From assembly GCF_018613795.1 (NCBI RefSeq), contig NZ_JAGGPN010000019.1, positions 62,001 to 126,000 on the forward strand: a stretch of 64,000 bases of DNA, read 5' to 3'. Numbering within the stretch: the first letter of the stretch is position 1; each line of letters begins with the position of its first letter. The notes under the pieces were generated by a model. The model did no database searches, was not told the DNA's origin, and saw nothing but the letters and a program-made list of their open reading frames with translations. The position numbers were made by a program, and so were the translations under genes. Source of the DNA: Arthrobacter sp. ISL-65 (GTDB lineage Bacteria > Actinomycetota > Actinomycetes > Actinomycetales > Micrococcaceae). Of this stretch, positions 60,061 to 64,000 are shown in pieces.

Positions 60061-60234
60061 ATGCTCCGCAAGCTCCAGGAGGTTTTCTCCGACCGCGATC
60101 CCAGCGGTGATGCCGGCCTTTCCAGCCCCGATGCCACAACGGTCCAGCAATCACAGTTCGACGGCCAGCTGCTGGACCAGAAACGGGAGGACGTCTACGT
60201 GCTCATGCACCAGCAGATGAGCGGCATGCGCTGA
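60061..60234 (+). CDS. Possible 57-aa hypothetical protein with strong Shine-Dalgarno
   Basis: Starts MLRKLQEVFSDRDPSGDAG and ends MHQQMSGMR, charged and Gln-rich with no membrane helix. AAAGGAGGTG precedes the ATG by 8 nt, one of the best ribosome-binding sites in the window. A terminator follows at 60322. The space between it and the first peptide (59741-60060) holds no gene that I can support. Function unknown. Confidence 0.5.
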   Translation: MLRKLQEVFSDRDPSGDAGLSSPDATTVQQSQFDGQLLDQKREDVYVLMHQQMSGMR

Positions 60235-60321
60235 ACCGCAGGCCCTTCGCAGTTCTTGCTCCGCGCCTTCGATCCAAAGAGGAGGATCCGGTGGGCCACA
60301 TCGGTCAGCAGTTTCCACAGG

Positions 60322-60357
60322 GAGCCCGCGCGGCTACGCGCGGGCTCTCGCCTTTTA
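60322..60357 (+). terminator. Terminator after the small ORFs
   Basis: Perfect 11-bp GC stem (60322-60332 with 60337-60347), GCTA loop, then TCGCCTTTT. It lies upstream of the GT87-like gene start, so that start should be after it. Confidence 0.85.
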
Positions 60358-60377
60358 ACGTGGGTAAGCTCGAGACC

Positions 60378-61847
60378 ATGCAGGAGACACAGCCGCCGCC
60401 CGATCGAAAGCTCGCGCGCCTGGTGGTGCCGAGCCGCAGCGACCGGCTCCTGCGCAATTTCACCGAGCTAATCGGCGGGCCCCTGGGCCAGCGGTCTGCC
60501 CCGGGGGTGGTCGCGCCCGGCTTCTTCACAGTGGAACGCGTGCTGATCATCCTGACCGTGCTCGCCGCCCTCGCTGCCATCGCCGTCAAGGACTACTGCC
60601 GGGTGAATGGCTGGGAGACGCCGTCGCAGTTCTACGCGACCTGCTATTCGGACTTCCCGGAGCTGTTCCGCAACCGGGGCCTGGGCGATGGAGCCTTTCC
60701 GTTTTTCACTCCGGATGTCCTTTTCGAGTATCCGGTCCTGATGGGCCTGATTGCCGGCATCACGGCCCGCCTGGTGCCGGGCGAGGGAGTCACCGACTCC
60801 CGGATTCTCGGTTACTTCGATGTCAACGCGACCCTGATTGCCGCCGTCTGGATTGTCACCGTGCTGGCCACGGCCCGTATGGCCCGCCGACGGCCCTGGG
60901 ACGCAGCCATGGTGGCCCTCGCACCGGGCATCGTCCTGGCCGGAGTGATCAACTGGGACATGTGGGCCGTGGCCATGCTGGCCCTCGGCATGTACTTCCT
61001 GTCCCGGGAGAAGCTGGTCCTGGCCGGCCTCCTGATCGGCCTGGGCACTGCCACCAAGCTCTATCCCGTCCTGGTTTTCGGCGCCATTTTCCTGCTGGCC
61101 CTGCGCACCGGGAAGATCCGTGCCTTCCTTATCCCGGCAGCATCTGCCGCCGCGGCGTGGCTCGCCGTCAATCTGCCCATTGCCGCGCGGGACCCGGCCG
61201 GCTGGAAGTACTTCTTCGAGTTCACGCAGGACCGTCCCGCCGGCTACAGCTCGCCTTGGTTTGCGTACAACCTGGTCGCCGGGCGGGTGCGCTGGACGCT
61301 CCTCACTCCGGAGGCCATCAACACGCTGGCCCTCAACGTGTTCGTGCTGGCCTGCGTCCTCATTGCGGTCCTGGCGCTCACCGCCCCGCAGCGGCCACGG
61401 ATTGCGCAGCTGACCTTCCTGATCGTGGCGGCATTCATCCTCACCAACAAGGTCTACTCGCCCCAGTTCGTCCTTTGGCTGGTGCCGCTGCTGGCCCTCG
61501 CCCGGCCGAAGTGGCGGGATTTCCTGATCTGGCAAGGCATCGAGGGGCTGCACTGGGCGGCCATCTGGATGTATCTTGGCCAAGTGACCAGCGGCGGCGT
61601 CTCACAGCACAACATCGACATGCCGTACTACGTCCTGGCCGTCGCTGCCCATATGCTTGCAACTGCATATCTCATGCTGCGGGTCGCCTGGGACATCTGG
61701 GACCCCCGCTACGATCCCATCCGGCGGCACGCCATGGACGATCCACACGGCGGTCCCTTCGACAACGCCCCGGACAGCCTGCGGATCGACCTGCTCCGGC
61801 CCTCCGCGTCCCTGGTCCCGTGGCGGACGGTCGCCCGAGATGCCTGA
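60378..61847 (+). CDS. GT87/DUF2029-like polytopic membrane glycosyltransferase
   Basis: 489 aa from ATG 60378, chosen because the terminator hairpin at 60322-60347 excludes an earlier start. About 10-12 hydrophobic helices. The loop after the first helix contains DYCRVNGWETPSQFYATCYSDFPELF, and later NWDMWAVAMLALGMYFLSRE and GTATKLYPVL resemble polyprenyl-phosphate-sugar-using transferases (family as in mycobacterial Rv0051). The sugar and acceptor are unknown. The stop overlaps the next ATG by 8 nt. Confidence 0.75.
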   Translation: MQETQPPPDRKLARLVVPSRSDRLLRNFTELIGGPLGQRSAPGVVAPGFFTVERVLIILTVLAALAAIAVKDYCRVNGWETPSQFYATCYSDFPELFRNRGLGDGAFPFFTPDVLFEYPVLMGLIAGITARLVPGEGVTDSRILGYFDVNATLIAAVWIVTVLATARMARRRPWDAAMVALAPGIVLAGVINWDMWAVAMLALGMYFLSREKLVLAGLLIGLGTATKLYPVLVFGAIFLLALRTGKIRAFLIPAASAAAAWLAVNLPIAARDPAGWKYFFEFTQDRPAGYSSPWFAYNLVAGRVRWTLLTPEAINTLALNVFVLACVLIAVLALTAPQRPRIAQLTFLIVAAFILTNKVYSPQFVLWLVPLLALARPKWRDFLIWQGIEGLHWAAIWMYLGQVTSGGVSQHNIDMPYYVLAVAAHMLATAYLMLRVAWDIWDPRYDPIRRHAMDDPHGGPFDNAPDSLRIDLLRPSASLVPWRTVARDA

Positions 61848-63279
61848 CGTCGCCGTCGTTGGTTCCGGACCTAATGGCCTCGCCGCCGCCGTCGTCATGG
61901 CGCGGGCGGGACTCAAGGTGCACGTATATGAGGCCGCGGACCAGCTCGGCGGGGGATCCCGGACGTCCCAAGTCATTGAGGAGAGGCACTGGCACGATGT
62001 CTGCTCGGCCGTTCACCCCATGGCACTGGCCTCGCCCTTTTTCCGGGCGTTCGAACTGCCGCGGCGGGTGGACCTTCAGCTTCCGCCGGTGCAGTTTGGG
62101 TCCCCGCTGGACGGTGGCAGGTCGGCCCTGGCGTACCGGTCGCTCGACCGGACCGCCGACGAGCTGGGCCGGGACGGCCGGGCCTACCGCAGGCTCATCG
62201 CTCCGCTGGTGCGGCACATTGACGGCATTGTACAAACCACGTCGGACCAGTTGCTGAGGGTTCCCGGCCACCCGCTGGCCGCCGCCGTCCTGGGACTGCG
62301 GACCCTTGAGCAGGGATCGCCGACGTGGAATTTACGGTTCCGGGAGGATAGGGCACCTGCCCTGGTCAGCGGTGTGGCCGCCCACGTCGTGGGGCGCCTG
62401 CCGTCACTGTCCGGGGCGGGGGCCGGCTTATTGCTCAACGCTTTGGCGCACAGCGGGGGCTGGCCCATCCCGGTGGGCGGATCGTCTGCGATCGCCGAAG
62501 CGATGGCCACGGACGTCGAGGCCCATGGGGGCGTGCTGCAGACGGGTTTCCGCGTCACGTCGCTGGCGGAGCTGGAACCGGCGAAAGCAGTGCTGCTGGA
62601 CGTGGCGCCTCCTGCCCTCTCACGCATCGCAGGCAGCCGCCTGCCCGCCTCCTACCGGCGCGCGCTGGAGTCCTTCCGGTTCGGCAACGGCGCGTGCAAG
62701 GTGGACTTCATTCTGTCCGGGCCCGTGCCGTGGACCGCTGCAGGATTGGCAGGGGCCGGAACGGTGCACGTGGGCGGCACACGGGCGGAGATGACCGAAG
62801 CGGAGAACGCCGTGTCCCAGGGCCGGCACCCGGAGCGGCCCTACGTCCTGGTCTCGCAGCCATCCGTGGTTGACCCAAGCCGCGCGCCGGAGGGCAGGCA
62901 CATCCTCTGGACCTACTGCCATGTGCCAGCGGGGTCCACGGTGGACATGGGCCAGGCCGTCATGGACCAGCTGGAGCGCTTCGCACCCGGGTTCCGTGAC
63001 CTGGTGGTGCGGCACAAGGTCACGACGGCGGCCGAACTGGCCGCCTACAACGAGAACTACGTGGGCGGCGACTTCAGCGCCGGCCTCCTGGACCCCCGCG
63101 GCCTGATCCAGCGGCCGGTCGTCTCCCCCGTTCCATGGCGAACTCCCGCGCGTGGTGTATATCTGTGCTCCTCCTCGACGCCGCCCGGACCCGGCGTCAC
63201 CGGCATGTCCGGGTTCCACGCGGCGAAACACGCGCTCAAGGACATATTTGGATTGGACGTCCCGGTCCTCGGCGTGTAG
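61840..63279 (+). CDS. FAD-dependent oxidoreductase, phytoene-dehydrogenase-like
   Basis: 479 aa. The dinucleotide motif is VAVVGSGPNGLAAAVVMARAG at the very N-terminus, followed by the Glu of LKVHVYEAADQLGGGSRT. The C-terminal FAD motif is PARGVYLCSSSTPPGPGVTGMSG. These proteins are related to CrtI-like desaturases and are often annotated NAD(P)/FAD oxidoreductase; the substrate here is not known. Translation is coupled to the GT87-like gene. Confidence 0.85.
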   Translation: MPDVAVVGSGPNGLAAAVVMARAGLKVHVYEAADQLGGGSRTSQVIEERHWHDVCSAVHPMALASPFFRAFELPRRVDLQLPPVQFGSPLDGGRSALAYRSLDRTADELGRDGRAYRRLIAPLVRHIDGIVQTTSDQLLRVPGHPLAAAVLGLRTLEQGSPTWNLRFREDRAPALVSGVAAHVVGRLPSLSGAGAGLLLNALAHSGGWPIPVGGSSAIAEAMATDVEAHGGVLQTGFRVTSLAELEPAKAVLLDVAPPALSRIAGSRLPASYRRALESFRFGNGACKVDFILSGPVPWTAAGLAGAGTVHVGGTRAEMTEAENAVSQGRHPERPYVLVSQPSVVDPSRAPEGRHILWTYCHVPAGSTVDMGQAVMDQLERFAPGFRDLVVRHKVTTAAELAAYNENYVGGDFSAGLLDPRGLIQRPVVSPVPWRTPARGVYLCSSSTPPGPGVTGMSGFHAAKHALKDIFGLDVPVLGV

Positions 63280-63437
63280 CCGGCGCTCCTCCCTTGGGCG
63301 CGAACGGAGACTTGAGCCCCGCTGACAGCGGGCGCACGGGGCCGCAAATGACCGTGTTCATGCGCTGAAGCGGGGCGGGGTTGCGGCGCAACTGTGGCGT
63401 GGCTGGCACGGGGCAGCCGCCGGGGGATAATAACGCA

Positions 63438-64000
63438 GTGGGGAACACTAAAAAACTTGCACTTGTCCTTGCCGGTCTCATACTCAGCGGCTCACTGGTG
63501 GCCTGCGACGACGGCCGCGGCGGCGCGGAAGCCGCGGCGAAGCAACTGGCCTCCGCCGTCGCCGGCCTCGACCTCCGCCCGGTTGCCTTTGACGGCCGCG
63601 ACTCAGCAGTGGCCAACGACCAGCTCAACCAGGTCTTCAAGGCGCTGGCGCCGGCCAAGCCCTCCGTCGAAGCGGGCGAGCTGGCGCTCGACGGGGACAC
63701 CGCCCGGATCCCGCTGAACTACAGCTGGAAGATTTCCACCGGCGAGTGGAAGTACACCGTCTCGGCCGACCTGCGGAAATCCGGCGACAAGTGGCTTACT
63801 GTCTGGTCGCCCGGGCTACTGGTCCCGAACCTGGCCGAAGGGGAGATTCTCAGCAAGGCCACCCAATCGTCCCCGCGCGCCGACATTCTCGGTGCCGGCA
63901 ACCAGAAGCTCGTTACGCTGCGCGCTGTGATTAAAGTTGGCATCGACAAGCCCCAGCTGCGCGGCGCCGATGCCGCAGATTCAGCCACCAAGCTCGCCAA
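63438..64000 (+). CDS. Lipoprotein penicillin-binding protein, N-terminal part (NTF2-like domain)
   Basis: GTG at 63438 opens a frame to the window end, 187 residues. A lipoprotein signal peptide MGNTKKLALVLAGLILSG ends in lipobox SLVAC (lipid-modified Cys about residue 23). The rest (NDQLNQVFKALAP, GDTARIPLNYSWKIS, WKYTVSADLRKSG, WSPGLLVPNLAEGEIL) matches the MecA_N NTF2-like domain and the start of a PBP dimerisation domain of class B PBPs. The transpeptidase domain is outside the window. GGGGG lies upstream. Confidence 0.8.
   Translation, partial: MGNTKKLALVLAGLILSGSLVACDDGRGGAEAAAKQLASAVAGLDLRPVAFDGRDSAVANDQLNQVFKALAPAKPSVEAGELALDGDTARIPLNYSWKISTGEWKYTVSADLRKSGDKWLTVWSPGLLVPNLAEGEILSKATQSSPRADILGAGNQKLVTLRAVIKVGIDKPQLRGADAADSATKLA

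Overview
The window is a high-GC actinobacterial chromosome segment that spans the replication-origin region. Gene order, tRNA placement and protein sequences point to Micrococcaceae, most likely Arthrobacter or Pseudarthrobacter. This assignment comes from reading the sequence and from known gene order; no database was searched.

Layout. 1-7.3 kb is accessory metabolism: the 5' part of cobalamin-dependent metH, a talarate/galactarate dehydratase-like gene with its own FCD-GntR regulator and a clear operator/promoter, a LysR gene that lacks its HTH, a decayed universal-stress-protein remnant, and an MFS sugar-acid transporter. 7.2-17.5 kb holds tRNA-Leu and then the envelope/Ser-Thr phosphorylation operon fhaA-fhaB-pstP-rodA-pbpA-pknA-pknB, mostly with overlapping stop/start codons. 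17.5-26.6 kb holds pabA/trpG, a 56-aa membrane protein, a class E sortase, crgA, a tag-like glycosylase, an AhpD-like protein, rhomboid, cyclophilin, a DUF5324-like protein, a GT2 glycosyltransferase, an EamA transporter, tRNA-Ala, a DLW-39 mini-protein and tRNA-Ile. 26.6-39 kb is the leftward arm of the origin: DUF3566, gyrA, gyrB, dciA, recF, gnd, dnaN, dnaA. oriC-type DnaA-box regions lie on both sides of dnaA. 39-44.8 kb is the rightward arm: rpmH, rnpA, yidD, yidC, jag, rsmG, parA, parB.

Between parB and trxA (44.8-50.9 kb) lies about 6.1 kb in which I find no convincing gene. It carries seven perfect parS palindromes, one damaged one, and two short tandem arrays of a 12-bp DnaA-box repeat. 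An eighth perfect parS lies inside parA. This looks like a dedicated centromere-like DNA domain and is the most interesting part of the window. A second notable element is a DnaA-box-rich non-coding stretch at 20.26-21.36 kb, about 16-18 kb from dnaA, which shares its motif architecture with oriC.

50.9-64 kb holds trxA, trxB, a membrane pseudokinase/discoidin-like protein encoded separately from murJ, murJ, a NUDIX hydrolase, the CCA-adding enzyme/HD protein, a histidine phosphatase, two very small ORFs with near-perfect Shine-Dalgarno sites, a GT87-like membrane enzyme, an FAD oxidoreductase, and the start of a lipoprotein penicillin-binding protein.

How it works together. Replication (dnaA, dnaN, gyrAB, recF, dciA), segregation (parABS) and cell-wall growth/division control (PknA/PknB/PstP, FhaA/FhaB, RodA/PbpA, MurJ with its pseudokinase, CrgA) all sit within 50 kb of the origin. 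The kinase operon and the MurJ pseudokinase locus lie on opposite sides of oriC but probably form one regulatory circuit.
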